A stretch of DNA of 54,673 nt, from the NCBI GenBank assembly GCA_027886865.1, contig JAPCJR010000007.1, positions 40,425 through 95,097 of the forward strand, read 5' to 3'. Position 1 is the stretch's first letter; every line of letters starts with the position of its first letter. Under the pieces are notes generated by a model, which saw only the letters and a list, made by a program, of their open reading frames with translations, had not been told where the DNA came from and searched no databases. Source of the stretch: Nitrososphaerota archaeon. Lineage in GTDB: Archaea > Thermoproteota > Nitrososphaeria > Nitrososphaerales > UBA183. A program made the position numbers and the translations under genes. Below are positions 24,011 through 31,820 of the stretch, one piece after another.

Positions 24011-24041
24011 TCACAGTTTCAACCGCTTCCAGTTCGCAGAC

Positions 24042-24896
24042 TTGAAAGATGAACAAGGCAGCACGGTAGAGCTGACGGTGGTCGGGAAGGACAGGACCGG
24101 CGTCGTCGCCTCGTTCACGAGCGCAATATTCAAGCATGGCGGGAACATTGAGAACATCAACCAGAGGGTAGTCCGAGGGCTCTTCGGCATGCACCTCGAG
24201 TCATCATTCGCCAGGGGAGTGGACAAGGACGCCCTGTTGGGCGAAGTAAAGTCGCTGGGGGACCGCTTCGGCATGGAAGTGGGGCTCCGCTACAAGGAGA
24301 GGGGGAAGACCCTCAACCTCGCGATCATGGTCAGCAAGGAGACGCACTGCATCGACCAGATCCTGAAGGCGGTAGCGGATGGCGAGCTCGACGTCAACAT
24401 TGTCGTCGTAATCGGCAGTAGCAGCGCTCTTCGAGGTGTCGCCGAGAAAAACAAGCTGCCCTTCTATGTTGTGAGCAACCTCGACCAGGTCAAGAGAGAG
24501 ACGAGGATTCTCCGCATACTGCAGAAGCACGACGTCGATTTCATCGCGCTGGCCAGATACATGCGCATCCTTGGACCTAACTTCGTCTGGAGATACCCCG
24601 ACAAGATAATCAACATACACCCATCCATCCTGCCGGCCTTTCCGGGTGCATATGCTTACGAGCAGGCCTATGAGAAAGGCGCGCGCATCATCGGATGCAC
24701 GGCGCACTTCGTCACCACAGAACTCGACGAAGGACCGATCATCTGGCAGGAGGCGCTCCAGGTCGAACAGGACGAGACTCTGGAGAGCGTGAAGCTGAGG
24801 GGGCAGAGGCTGGAGGCAAAAGCGCTTGTTCACGCGCTATCGCTCTACGCCGAAGGCAGGCTAGAGGTGAGGTGGGGACGGGTCCACATCGGCTGA
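24042..24896 (+). CDS. purU: Formyltetrahydrofolate deformylase
   Basis: 284 residues, normal length. N-terminal ACT domain (VELTVVGKDRTGVVASFTSAIFKHGGNIENINQ in pattern), then a formyltransferase domain: NLAIMVSKETHCIDQIL, the catalytic Asn/His region INIHPSILPAF, and ELDEGPIIWQ with the catalytic Asp. It hydrolyses 10-formyl-tetrahydrofolate to formate and free folate. Next to a folate-coupled demethylating enzyme it gives a way to release the methyl carbon as formate. The linking enzyme FolD is not in the window. The start is TTG; convergent with the S53 peptidase gene, stops 7 nt apart. Confidence 0.92.
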   Translation: MKDEQGSTVELTVVGKDRTGVVASFTSAIFKHGGNIENINQRVVRGLFGMHLESSFARGVDKDALLGEVKSLGDRFGMEVGLRYKERGKTLNLAIMVSKETHCIDQILKAVADGELDVNIVVVIGSSSALRGVAEKNKLPFYVVSNLDQVKRETRILRILQKHDVDFIALARYMRILGPNFVWRYPDKIINIHPSILPAFPGAYAYEQAYEKGARIIGCTAHFVTTELDEGPIIWQEALQVEQDETLESVKLRGQRLEAKALVHALSLYAEGRLEVRWGRVHIG

Positions 24897-24903
24897 TCTA
24901 TGA

Positions 24904-27900
24904 TTAAAGCCGCAACGCGACGGCGTTTGGCAGATGTCTTATCGAAGGAATGACGGATGGCGTCGAACTGGTCCAGAAAGGACCGTGAATCGCTCCTGAA
25001 CTCGAAGTGGAATTGGATGACGACGCTGCGACGATCGCGTCGACTATCTGCGAGCCAGACTCACCGACGCTGAGCGTAAACCCGAGAGCAGTGCCACTCT
25101 GGATGGAAGATACCACCTTGTACTCGCTCGAGCTCGCCATCCACGACGAAACCTGCTGGGTCCGCAGCGAAGTGTACCCGTTCACCGTCGTGTAGGAAGG
25201 ATTCCCCTCCGAGGAGTCGAACGCGAATATGAAGTCGTTGGAGCTGGAGGTGGTCGCCGTATTGGAGTGGGACGTACCCCAGAGCCCACCGTTCGCCTTC
25301 GGCAGGCTGGGGTTCGAGTCGAAAGGTGACGCCGTGTTGGCACCGCAGACAGCGAACGCAGTCATGGTGTACGCGGTCGGCTGCGACATTACCTCCGTGA
25401 TTGACTGGGAGGTGAGCAGACCAGTTGTTATCGCGTAATATTCCCAAACCCTAATGGAGCCAGACGGCAAAGATGTCCTCTGGGTGAACGTCAATCCCGT
25501 CGCTGTCGGCGTGTTGGCCGTAGCGGTTGCCCTCGCCGTATTCTCTCCAATCAAGACAATCACAACATCCGGAGAACAAGAAGTCGTAAGGGAGACAGTC
25601 ACCGTTGCACCTAGGTTCGTCCCTGTCGAGACGCTCCCGTCGAGCGAGAGGGTTCCCTGCTGCTCCAGTTGGAAGATCGCGGTCTCCGAGATGGCGGCAT
25701 TCATGATCACCGTCGTTGGGTCGTTCGTTCCGGTGTAAGAGCCGGTCCCCGAACCACTCCACGAGGCGAAGCTGCTCCCCGTGTTCGGTGTGGCCGAGAT
25801 TACCACAGCAGTCCCGGTGTCATACCAGCCCACATCCCCGGTAATGGAGGGGTTGGTGGTTGCTGAAGCGGTCCCAGCCCCGCTCGTTGAGAGAGTCAGT
25901 TGATATTGGGCGACCGACGTAGTTGCAATGGCTTCGGCCCCGGATATAGACACCGCACCCAAGACCGTGACCGTCCCCGTCGTCGAGACCGAGGTGCTCC
26001 CTCCTCCGTTGACAGAGTAGGACGCAAGTCTAGTTCCTGCCCCGCCGCTCCTACCATAAACTCCGTTCAAGCTGAGCGTGACCAGCGTTCCGCCGTCGTA
26101 CCAGAAGCTGTCGCCGGAGATTGTGGGCGGTGTGATTGAGTTCAATGATGCGGAAGCGCCCGCATCAAGGGTGACCTGGGATTGGGTTACGGAGGCGAAC
26201 GTGACGGAATGTGCTGCAGTCATCGCAATCGTCGAGGTCGTCACCTCTCCGAGCGTCGCGACGCTCGTGATGGGCCCGCTGTCCACCTGCCAAGATGCGA
26301 CTCTCGGTCCCGACCCTGCAGTCCGCGTTCCGATTCCGTTGGACGAGACGCTAAGGAGGTCCCCATACTTGTACCAGCCGTCATTCGTCTCGGAGGAGGT
26401 CGAGTATGTCAGCCCGAACCCTCCCGCTACCGTGAGATGCTGCTGGAGGTCATAGCCGATGGGTATCCCAACACAGGTCCCGCTTGAGCAGGTCGTCATG
26501 GGTGCCGACGTTCCCGAGAAGGACCCGCCGGCTACGAACCCGTACCTGGTGGTCATCCCGGAGTTCGTGTAGCCCAGAGTGAAGGAACATGAGGCCTGCA
26601 TCGTCACCACATGGGAAGCCCCGTCTCCTTGTATGGTCGTCGGGCTGGCTCCGCAGCCATTGATCGTGAAGGTAGCAACAGGGCCGCCGGCCTCATCGAT
26701 CGTAAGGGTAATCGGCTGCGTCACGGTGGTGCCTGGGGACCCTGCGACGATCGCGTCGACTATCTGCGAGCCAGACTCACCGACGCTGAGCGTAAACCCG
26801 AGAGCAGTGCCACTCTGGGCGGAAGATACCACCTTGTACTCGCTCGAGCTCGCCATCCACGATGGTACATCTTGTGTGAGGATGGAGTTGTAACCGTTCA
26901 GGGGCGCATAGGAAGGATTGCCCTGGGAGGAGTCGAAGCCGAAAATGAAATCGTTCGAGTTAGAGGTGGTTGCCGTGTTCGAATGGGAGGTGCCGATGAA
27001 CCCGCCGTTCGCCTTCGGCAGGCTGGGGTTGGAGTCGAAAGGTGACGCCGTGTTGGCACCGCAGACGCCGAACGCTGTCATCGTGTACGCAGTGGCCTGC
27101 GACATAGTCTCGGAGATGACTTGACCGACCAGCTTACCCGTCGCTATCGAATAGTATTCCCACGTCCGCACTGTACCTGACTGGAGAGAGGACCTCTGCG
27201 TGAATGTCAACCCTGACGAAGTGGGAGCCGAAGCTCCTGCGGTCGCCCTTGCGGTGTTCTCCCCGATTAGCACGATGATGACGTCGGGATAGCAGGAAGT
27301 CGTAAGGGAGACCGTCACTGTCGTGCCCAGGTTCGTGTTCCCTGAGGCGCTCCCGTCGAGCGAGAGAGCTCCTTGCTGTTGAACGAATGTCGCAGTGATT
27401 GTGCCAGCGCCGTGGATGGTCGCCGAGGTGGATGCGCTGCCGGCAGAGGCGAGGGTTATCCCCCCGCTGCTCGCCGACCAGCTACTGAACACGAATCCGC
27501 CATTGGGGCTCGCGCTTATGGGGAGAGGGCCATAGGTCTCGAAGACGCTCGTCCCAGACGGGTTTGTTGTTCCGGCCCCGGAAGGACTCACAGCGAATGT
27601 TACCGCGAACTGATCCAGGTAGTTTACGTTGTTCGTGTTACCGCCGGTCGTCTGCGTGAAGGTATTGCCTCCGGACTGCGTCCACTGCTCCGTCCCGGAT
27701 ACGGACATGGGACTGGCCAATGTGACCCCTGTGTTGTAGTCAAACCATGCTTGGCAACCGGCAATCCCGCCTCCATTCATTGTGGTAATCGTGCATCCCG
27801 TCTGTCCGAGGCTTCCTGCCTGGCTGCCGCTCACGTGTATCCCAAATGCCGCGTCCCATGTCGCTGGCGTTTGAGGGTCTCCTTGGTACGTGTTCTGAAG

Positions 27901-30009
27901 CTGGTAGTACGCGATGATGCTCGCGCCAGGGCAGGTACCCGACGCGCAGGTGCTCACGGTCGTCGTGGTTGAGATCCCGGCAAAGCGATAGCGAGTGTTT
28001 GCCCCATCGGTCGGTGCAGTCACCGTTATCGCGGAGGAAGGGTCCGCAGTAAAACTATGCGAGGTACCGTCACAAGCCAATGTCGTCGGGTTCACTCCCG
28101 CGCCGGAAAGGGTCATCGTCGCCGTGGGTCCGGAGTTGGCGACCGTACAGGTGATAGTTTGTGTGACCGTGGAAGCCAAGGAGGCGATGAGGTTCGATGC
28201 TATCGGCGTTCCCCAACCTGTGACAGGGTCCCAACCTGTCCCGGCTGAATATCCGCCGTTTGAGCCGGACGTCACGTCATGGAAATCAGCCGAATATGAG
28301 GCTGAACTCGCCAGCTGCCAGAGCGCCGGTGCGAAGTTCCCCAAGGCCGCCCCGCCCCTCGCTTGGAGGATTATGCCGATTATGCCGGCCCACAATTGAG
28401 TGGACAGGCTTGTCCCAGAACAATCGAACCAACCCGCGGAATCGCCTCCCGCGCCACACTTGTCTGAATCGGTTGAATAGACCCAGATGCCAGGAGAATA
28501 GCCCAACATGGATATGTCGGGCACCCCTCTGCCCGGGGCGGTGCCGATGGCCGCTTTCTGCCACGCAGGCTCGGCAAAGACGCCGCTGTATCCACCGCCA
28601 CTGATCGAGGCCCCGGTCTCAGACGAATAGCCGGTGCAGGTGGTCACCCCGCAACCCGCGAGGTTCAGGTTGGTGGCCCCAACCGCCAGCACGTTTGGGT
28701 CTGACGAAGGAAACTCAGTTCCAAGATCCGTCCCGTCAGGTTTAGCGCCACTGTCGCCAGAGGCAAAGAGGATGGTCAACCCCATGGATGAGTCGAGTGC
28801 GAGCCTCGAATCGTCCGAGGATACCTCGGCAGAGGGGAGCTGGGTGTCGCTGCACGGAGAGCCGCAGTCATACGTCCAACTGTTCGAGACCACGTTTGCC
28901 AGATGGTGAGACGCCACGTAATCATCGAGGTTCAGAGGGTCGTCGCTGGTACTACTACCGTAGAGCAGTATTATTCCGGCCCCAGGCGCGGTCGTGTGGA
29001 CGGCTTCCACGTCCATGGCAGCTTCCGAGGCCCATCCCGGGTCATAACCTGACGGCACGCCGTCGGGGTACAATATCGTCAGCGTGGTCGAAGGCAAGCC
29101 GAATTGACTGTCGTAGGTGTTGATTGCGGACTGCATGTTGGAGTCTCCCGGTTCATCGGCGATCGCGACGCTCTCACCGGCTCCGTTGTAACCCGATCCG
29201 TAAAGAGAGGTGAGCGAATATCCCGCCTGGATTCCCTGGGGGCAGTAGGGGCCTGAGCATGGCGACTCCGTCCGAGCGATGCTCGTGTAGTTCGCCAGGC
29301 CTCCGATGCTACTGATGAGTCCCGCAAGGCTCTCTGGCATCGAGGGGTTGGTGGCGGGCGCGTAGAAGTTGGTCCGTCCATCCTGACTGAAGACGTCAAT
29401 CTTGATTCCGAACACAACCTCGGCTACCGCCGCACTTGCGGTCAGCTGCAGCGTCAAGGGAGACGAGCCGTTGGTGACCTGGAGGCCATTGTCCTCTAGA
29501 TAGGTTACCACCGACGACCTCTCGCCTGGAGTTGGGAGATAGGGCTCCAGAGTCGTGTTTGTCAGGAAATCGTGGTAATTGGGTGAGCTGGGGTTGTTGA
29601 TTGCATCGAGGCACTGCTGAAAGGATGCCGCGTTCCTTATCTCAAAAGTCAACTCCATGTGGAGCTGAAGTATTGCAGGTACGGTGGACGCGAATGGCGC
29701 AGCCCCTGCCGTGACGGGTGGCGGGATTTGACCCAGAAGCGAGGTCATCGCCGCTGAGGGTGAAACGGTCTGAGTTGACAGGTCAGAGGCGGATGGTGCA
29801 AGGCACGCGGATTGGACGGAGCCAGTTGACTGTTCGGGATTCGTGTCCGTCTGAGGTGCCGCAGAACTGATTGGGTTAGGCGCCCCGGGGATTGCCTGAG
29901 CCGTTGTAGACAGCGACGGAAGGACCACAAAGGGTGAAGACAACAATACGAAGAGAAGGAAAAGAGAAGGAATCGGCTTCCGAACCCGACCCCCGCCTTG
30001 ATTTTTCAA
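24904..30009 (-). CDS. Secreted S53 (sedolisin/kumamolisin) peptidase with long C-terminal repeat region
   Basis: 1701 residues from a TTG. Signal peptide about 1-39 (ending TTAQA). Pro-domain about 105-245. Catalytic core about 255-615: E329 and D333 (SEAAMDVEA), oxyanion D419 (FASGDSG), nucleophile S534 (CSGTSLS), and a calcium-site region DFHDV...GTGWDP near 576-594. The last 1000 residues are Gly/Ser/Thr-rich strand modules, including a module of about 215 residues present twice (encoded near 26740-27385 and 25010-25665). No membrane anchor at the C-terminus. Sedolisins act in acid outside the cell, so it probably digests external protein. A Shine-Dalgarno-like GAGGTG lies five nt before the start. 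Confidence 0.93.
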   Translation of the reverse strand: MKNQGGGRVRKPIPSLFLLFVLLSSPFVVLPSLSTTAQAIPGAPNPISSAAPQTDTNPEQSTGSVQSACLAPSASDLSTQTVSPSAAMTSLLGQIPPPVTAGAAPFASTVPAILQLHMELTFEIRNAASFQQCLDAINNPSSPNYHDFLTNTTLEPYLPTPGERSSVVTYLEDNGLQVTNGSSPLTLQLTASAAVAEVVFGIKIDVFSQDGRTNFYAPATNPSMPESLAGLISSIGGLANYTSIARTESPCSGPYCPQGIQAGYSLTSLYGSGYNGAGESVAIADEPGDSNMQSAINTYDSQFGLPSTTLTILYPDGVPSGYDPGWASEAAMDVEAVHTTAPGAGIILLYGSSTSDDPLNLDDYVASHHLANVVSNSWTYDCGSPCSDTQLPSAEVSSDDSRLALDSSMGLTILFASGDSGAKPDGTDLGTEFPSSDPNVLAVGATNLNLAGCGVTTCTGYSSETGASISGGGYSGVFAEPAWQKAAIGTAPGRGVPDISMLGYSPGIWVYSTDSDKCGAGGDSAGWFDCSGTSLSTQLWAGIIGIILQARGGAALGNFAPALWQLASSASYSADFHDVTSGSNGGYSAGTGWDPVTGWGTPIASNLIASLASTVTQTITCTVANSGPTATMTLSGAGVNPTTLACDGTSHSFTADPSSAITVTAPTDGANTRYRFAGISTTTTVSTCASGTCPGASIIAYYQLQNTYQGDPQTPATWDAAFGIHVSGSQAGSLGQTGCTITTMNGGGIAGCQAWFDYNTGVTLASPMSVSGTEQWTQSGGNTFTQTTGGNTNNVNYLDQFAVTFAVSPSGAGTTNPSGTSVFETYGPLPISASPNGGFVFSSWSASSGGITLASAGSASTSATIHGAGTITATFVQQQGALSLDGSASGNTNLGTTVTVSLTTSCYPDVIIVLIGENTARATAGASAPTSSGLTFTQRSSLQSGTVRTWEYYSIATGKLVGQVISETMSQATAYTMTAFGVCGANTASPFDSNPSLPKANGGFIGTSHSNTATTSNSNDFIFGFDSSQGNPSYAPLNGYNSILTQDVPSWMASSSEYKVVSSAQSGTALGFTLSVGESGSQIVDAIVAGSPGTTVTQPITLTIDEAGGPVATFTINGCGASPTTIQGDGASHVVTMQASCSFTLGYTNSGMTTRYGFVAGGSFSGTSAPMTTCSSGTCVGIPIGYDLQQHLTVAGGFGLTYSTSSETNDGWYKYGDLLSVSSNGIGTRTAGSGPRVASWQVDSGPITSVATLGEVTTSTIAMTAAHSVTFASVTQSQVTLDAGASASLNSITPPTISGDSFWYDGGTLVTLSLNGVYGRSGGAGTRLASYSVNGGGSTSVSTTGTVTVLGAVSISGAEAIATTSVAQYQLTLSTSGAGTASATTNPSITGDVGWYDTGTAVVISATPNTGSSFASWSGSGTGSYTGTNDPTTVIMNAAISETAIFQLEQQGTLSLDGSVSTGTNLGATVTVSLTTSCSPDVVIVLIGENTARATATANTPTATGLTFTQRTSLPSGSIRVWEYYAITTGLLTSQSITEVMSQPTAYTMTAFAVCGANTASPFDSNPSLPKANGGLWGTSHSNTATTSSSNDFIFAFDSSEGNPSYTTVNGYTSLRTQQVSSWMASSSEYKVVSSIQSGTALGFTLSVGESGSQIVDAIVAASSSNSTSSSGAIHGPFWTSSTPSVIPSIRHLPNAVALRL
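25010..25665 (-). repeat. C-terminal copy of duplicated module in the S53 peptidase gene
   Basis: Encodes the second copy of a module beginning LSLDG and ending SGSQIVDAIVA. A stretch of about 125 nt (25022-25147) is nearly identical to 26741-26866, with only a few differences. Confidence 0.85.
26738..27385 (-). repeat. First copy of duplicated module in the S53 peptidase gene
   Basis: Encodes the earlier copy of the same module (LSLDGSASGNTNLG onward). High DNA identity with 25010-25665 points to recent duplication or gene conversion. Confidence 0.85.
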
Positions 30010-30014
30010 GCCAG

Positions 30015-30020
30015 CACCTC
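30015..30020 (-). promoter_or_regulatory. Shine-Dalgarno-like site for the S53 peptidase gene
   Basis: Minus-strand GAGGTG, five nt before the TTG at 30009; unlike the many leaderless genes here. A TATA-like CTAAAAAG lies at 30054-30061. Confidence 0.5.
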
Positions 30021-30202
30021 AAAGAATCAGGATGCCTCGGCCGTCCATTGGAACTTTTTAGCTCCGCAGCAATATAAGATTTTGTGCCGGCACTGGACTT
30101 GGTCTCGGTTCCTTGATATCTCGGTTCGAAGCTCTTTCACGTCATCCCATTGCCTCGGAATCGCCAAAGACTCTGCAAGAACAACAGGAAGCGGGGATAG
30201 AC

Positions 30203-30208
30203 TTAATT
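30203..30208 (+). promoter_or_regulatory. TATA box for tRNA-Arg
   Basis: TTAATT, 24-29 nt before the first base of the tRNA. Confidence 0.45.
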
Positions 30209-30231
30209 GCAGTTCGTCGGTTCGGTCCTTC

Positions 30232-30325
30232 GGGCCCGTAGCCTAGTACGGATAGGGCACTGAGGCGAAATCGTGTAAGCCTTCGGAGCCGGGGGTCGCG
30301 GGTTCAAATCCTGCCGGGCCCGCCA
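30232..30325 (+). tRNA. tRNA-Arg (anticodon TCG) with intron in the anticodon stem
   Basis: Acceptor GGGCCCG pairs with CGGGCCC (30315-30321), followed by G73 and an encoded CCA. The D-arm is GCCT/GGGC with a 10-nt loop; the T-arm is GCGGG-TTCAAAT-CCTGC. From the 3' side, lengths are canonical: 5-nt variable loop, stem GCCGG, loop CTTCGGA with anticodon TCG at 30283-30285. The 5' stem becomes CTGGC only if 16 nt (30263-30278) are removed, so an intron between positions 29 and 30 is inferred. Mature length about 78 nt with CCA. Confidence 0.85.
30263..30278 (+). other. Predicted 16-nt tRNA intron (position 29/30)
   Basis: Sequence AGGCGAAATCGTGTAA. Its first four bases can pair with GCCT of the following exon, as in the central helix of a relaxed bulge-helix-bulge substrate. 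Removal restores a five-pair anticodon stem. A one-base shift of both cuts is possible but gives an A-C mismatch. Confidence 0.65.
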
Positions 30326-30337
30326 AAACACCTCGCA

Positions 30338-30538
30338 TTAGACCTTGGCCACGCTCCCGGAGCCTCTCATAGTCACTAAGATCTTGTAGGATGCTCCGTC
30401 CTTCGTCTGATTATGAAAGGTCCCGTCCAGTGTAAGGCGAGGTCGAACGTAGTTCTTGTAAACGATGAAAACAAGGCTTCCTGTTACAGATATGGCCGTA
30501 ATCGCCGCCAAGACAACGTTGAGGTCCAGCGAGACCAT
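30338..30538 (-). CDS. Small single-span membrane protein, hypothetical
   Basis: About 66 residues (MVSLDLN onward) with one hydrophobic segment VVLAAITAISVTGSLVFIVY and a basic, strand-like tail. No family recognised. An ATTAATAA box (30564-30571) overlaps an upstream ATG at 30565, so the ATG at 30538, 26-33 nt from the box, is the better start. It is the only possible gene between the tRNA and a copy of the tRNA 3' end. Confidence 0.4.
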   Translation of the reverse strand: MVSLDLNVVLAAITAISVTGSLVFIVYKNYVRPRLTLDGTFHNQTKDGASYKILVTMRGSGSVAKV

Positions 30539-30653
30539 CGGTGTCATCATCGAAATACTGCCCATTAATAACTAAGCCAAGGGCGGATGCTCTTGTTCTC
30601 GACCCTCTCCGCAACTATTGGGATCCACTTTTCGACGCGTTTGGCGGGCTGAC

Positions 30654-30667
30654 CCTGCCGGGCCCGC
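30654..30667 (+). repeat. Copy of the tRNA-Arg 3' end
   Basis: Fourteen bases CCTGCCGGGCCCGC match 30310-30323 in the tRNA exactly; the next four bases match with one difference. Could be an attachment-site remnant or a decayed tRNA copy. The rest of the 30566-30745 gap shows no gene. Confidence 0.6.
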
Positions 30668-30735
30668 TAAATTGCCTGAAGCCAGATTGTGTTTTCGGTC
30701 CCTTCCGCTTCATCTGTTTTTGCGGCTCTGGAGAT

Positions 30736-30751
30736 AGCTAGAAATCTAGCT
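30736..30751. other. Perfect hairpin at the end of spt4
   Basis: AGCTAG-AAAT-CTAGCT spans the spt4 stop codon. It could help end the transcript, but there is no T-run on the minus strand after it. Confidence 0.35.
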
Positions 30752-30931
30752 CACCCTCAGCGCGTATCTTCCCGCGTTCTTTACTCCGAGGCTCCGGGCT
30801 ACACTTGAGCGTTCGGGATCTAGGATGACTATTAGTCCAGACCATTCTCTCCCAAAGTTGTTTGAACCGTCGTTGGGACAGATAGAGCCCATGGTCAGCC
30901 TTCTGCATTTTCTGCACGCTCTTTCCTTCAT
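30746..30931 (-). CDS. spt4: Transcription elongation factor Spt4
   Basis: 61 residues, usual for archaeal Spt4. It has an N-terminal zinc knuckle with C6, C9 and C18, and the core WSGLIVILDPERSSVARSLG followed by AGRYALRV, which contacts Spt5. At the fourth zinc-ligand position it reads CPND, where many homologues have CPxC, so Asp or another residue may complete the site. Its ATG overlaps the stop of the NusA-like gene (ATGA), so the two are co-translated. Together with Spt5 it binds RNA polymerase and aids elongation. Confidence 0.9.
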   Translation of the reverse strand: MKERACRKCRRLTMGSICPNDGSNNFGREWSGLIVILDPERSSVARSLGVKNAGRYALRVS

Positions 30932-31641
30932 TGGAAGTCGCTCTCCATAGAACGCATTATCTGCTGTGCGGCCCCCGTGGTGCCCTGTCCACTGGATGTT
31001 GATTTCACCACGCTGTCACTCGAAGCTACGAAGCCCTGTGTCTGAAACCCGTTCGCTCGGTAAAAAGAGGAGAGAGAGCTGGCATTTCCGTAAGACATTC
31101 GGGGATTTCGCGCTGGGGAAGTCTCAGGGAACCGGTTCCCTTCATCAGATTCGACCACCAAGTCGATTCCCCTCGCTTCCTTTGCCAACCTCTTGATTAA
31201 TTCAAGGGACCGAATTTGTCTGCCAATTCTGCCGGTGACTATTGCCTTTGCCAATTTGGTCCCATCTGGAAGCCAAACCGTATCTATAGCAATCACCTTG
31301 ACTGGATTGAGCAGATCTTCCATGAACTCTCGGGTCGAACTCGATGCTCGTGCCAGGTAGACGCGCCCGCTTAGCCGCTTCTCTAGTTCTGCCAGGACAT
31401 CAGGATTGTTCCTTAGAGCCACCAGGCCAGAATTGTCAAGCTCAAGGACGTAATCCCCCTCGACCCTGAAACTCCGGACTAGGCTCGCCGTACCGTGCAG
31501 GTTACCAGTAACCTGCAGAAGCGCCTTTGAAACGTGAACGTCGGCCTCCCTTATCTGCCCCGTCTGCAGCTTCGATTCGCATATCGGGCAAAGTATGCCC
31601 GTCTTCGCGTCAAACGCGCAAATTGGTATTTGTAATTGCAT
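30928..31641 (-). CDS. NusA-like KH-domain transcription protein
   Basis: 237 residues. Opens with IPICAFDAKTGILCPIC, a short zinc-type motif (C8, C18, C21), then LQTGQIREADVHVSKALLQV, and a KH-like core around DLLNPVKVIAIDTVWLPDG. The pattern matches archaeal NusA-like proteins that are often encoded near RNA-polymerase or ribosomal genes. A low-complexity Ser/Gly tail of about 60 residues follows the KH region and is not typical. Coupling to Spt4 supports a role in transcription elongation. Confidence 0.8.
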   Translation of the reverse strand: MQLQIPICAFDAKTGILCPICESKLQTGQIREADVHVSKALLQVTGNLHGTASLVRSFRVEGDYVLELDNSGLVALRNNPDVLAELEKRLSGRVYLARASSSTREFMEDLLNPVKVIAIDTVWLPDGTKLAKAIVTGRIGRQIRSLELIKRLAKEARGIDLVVESDEGNRFPETSPARNPRMSYGNASSLSSFYRANGFQTQGFVASSDSVVKSTSSGQGTTGAAQQIMRSMESDFQ

Positions 31642-31673
31642 TCTAAGACTCCAGCAGTCACTTGGTCGGTCTC

Positions 31674-31683
31674 CTATTTATAG
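31674..31683 (-). promoter_or_regulatory. TATA box for the NusA-like/spt4 operon
   Basis: Minus-strand CTATAAATAG, 33-42 nt before the ATG at 31641; a strong match. Confidence 0.6.
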
Positions 31684-31820
31684 CAGGTAGTAAGTCACAA
31701 CTAACTACGTCGCACAGACCGTAGTCCCCCGTTTCCGGACATTTTGAAGCTTGGCGGCCGAAGAACGCTCTCAGGGAAAGGAAAAGTAGCCCTAACGCGC
31801 CCGCAAGAACAGACCGCGCG

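Noticed and set aside
30232..30325. Canonical intron at position 37/38 of the tRNA
   Set aside because: It would need a CTGAG/TTCGG stem with wobbles and an 11-nt variable region; the 29/30 intron gives normal lengths and stronger pairs.
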